64,000 nt of DNA from Acidobacteriota bacterium. GTDB lineage: Bacteria; Acidobacteriota; Terriglobia; Terriglobales; Acidobacteriaceae. The stretch covers positions 1-64,000 of the forward strand of contig JAFDVR010000014.1 of NCBI GenBank assembly GCA_018268855.1. The letters are read 5' to 3'. Below are positions 63,859-64,000 of the stretch, one piece after another (position 1 is the stretch's first letter; every line of letters starts with the position of its first letter). The notes below the pieces were generated by a model that was not told where the DNA came from, ran no database searches, and saw nothing but the letters and a program-made list of their open reading frames with translations. A program made the position numbers and the translations under genes.

Positions 63859-64000
63859 TTACTTGCCGTAACCCCGGTGTGGCAAGGATTCCAGCTTTTC
63901 GGCGCTGGGCCAGGCGATAGTGAGGAGAATGGCGGCGTCTTCGAGCGCTTCCACCTCATGTTTGATAGAGGCACCGAGCGTCAGCAGGTTGTGAAGACGG
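63859..64000 (-). CDS. C-terminal end of a probable cupin-domain protein (cut by window edge)
   Basis: The last 46 codons can be read before a TAA at 63859-63861: RLHNLLTLGASIKHEVEAL, then EDAAILLTIAWPSAEKL and HRGYGK. The string of a strand, KHEVEALEDAAILLTIAWP, is typical of the final strands of small cupin proteins, where the histidine is a metal ligand. The start lies outside the window, so function cannot be judged. Confidence 0.6.
   Translation of the reverse strand, partial: RLHNLLTLGASIKHEVEALEDAAILLTIAWPSAEKLESLPHRGYGK

Overview
The window looks like chromosomal DNA of an Acidobacteriota member, class Terriglobia (the Terriglobus / Granulicella / Edaphobacter group). The basis is protein type, not a database match. 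It holds a TonB-dependent receptor of about 1,145 residues with an N-terminal carboxypeptidase-regulatory-like domain, a PhoB-type winged-helix protein with C-terminal membrane helices, a surface protein that combines FG-GAP and Ig-like repeats, many secreted sugar-active enzymes and sulfatases, and families of palindromic intergenic repeats. About 40 protein genes, one tRNA gene and several repeat families can be supported.

Layout. 1-6010: remnant of an IS5-type transposase, a secreted GH31 glycosidase, a winged-helix membrane regulator, a secreted SRPBCC-like protein, and a translationally coupled pair (CDP-alcohol phosphatidyltransferase and GtrA). 6206-10255: a large secreted protein of unknown family and a first sulfatase. 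10700-17862: a sugar-use cluster made of a sugar porter, an AraC regulator, an aldose 1-epimerase, a rare three-domain oxygenase (desaturase-like di-iron domain, Rieske ferredoxin and NqrF-like reductase in one chain) and a TIM-barrel sugar isomerase/epimerase. 17999-18613: a small secreted protein. 19090-33768: a glycan locus with a glutaminase-A-like protein, three more sulfatases, a TonB-dependent receptor and a three-part sensory system. In that system a substrate-binding lipoprotein and a sensor kinase with a lectin-like ectodomain are co-transcribed with two sulfatases, and a NarL-type response regulator lies nearby.

34147-43538: a signalling island. It starts with a 2,123-residue soluble hybrid kinase carrying eleven 276-bp HAMP repeats, followed by a second hybrid kinase, a small winged-helix-like protein and two small membrane proteins. 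43554-48932: a DUF5107/TPR protein and a GH59 (galactocerebrosidase-type) enzyme in one operon. 49091-54737: a conserved housekeeping run transcribed leftward (ispE, tRNA-Gln, prs, rplY, pth, rpsF, rpsR, rplI). Four of its gaps carry long inverted repeats built from short TTAGTTN-like words. 54845-64000: a sialidase-like secreted protein, a thioredoxin-fold lipid/redox protein, clpB, the FG-GAP/Ig surface protein and the C-terminal end of a probable cupin protein.

The common theme is scavenging of complex, probably sulfated and possibly methylated, plant, algal or microbial glycans, with sensing coupled to sulfatase expression. The strongest candidates for undescribed biology are the fused oxygenase at 14217-16499 and its sugar cluster, the sulfatase-coupled three-component sensor at 26491-33768, the poly-HAMP kinase, and the stop-codon-associated inverted repeats at 50653-53659. 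No CRISPR array, prophage or complete insertion sequence was seen.
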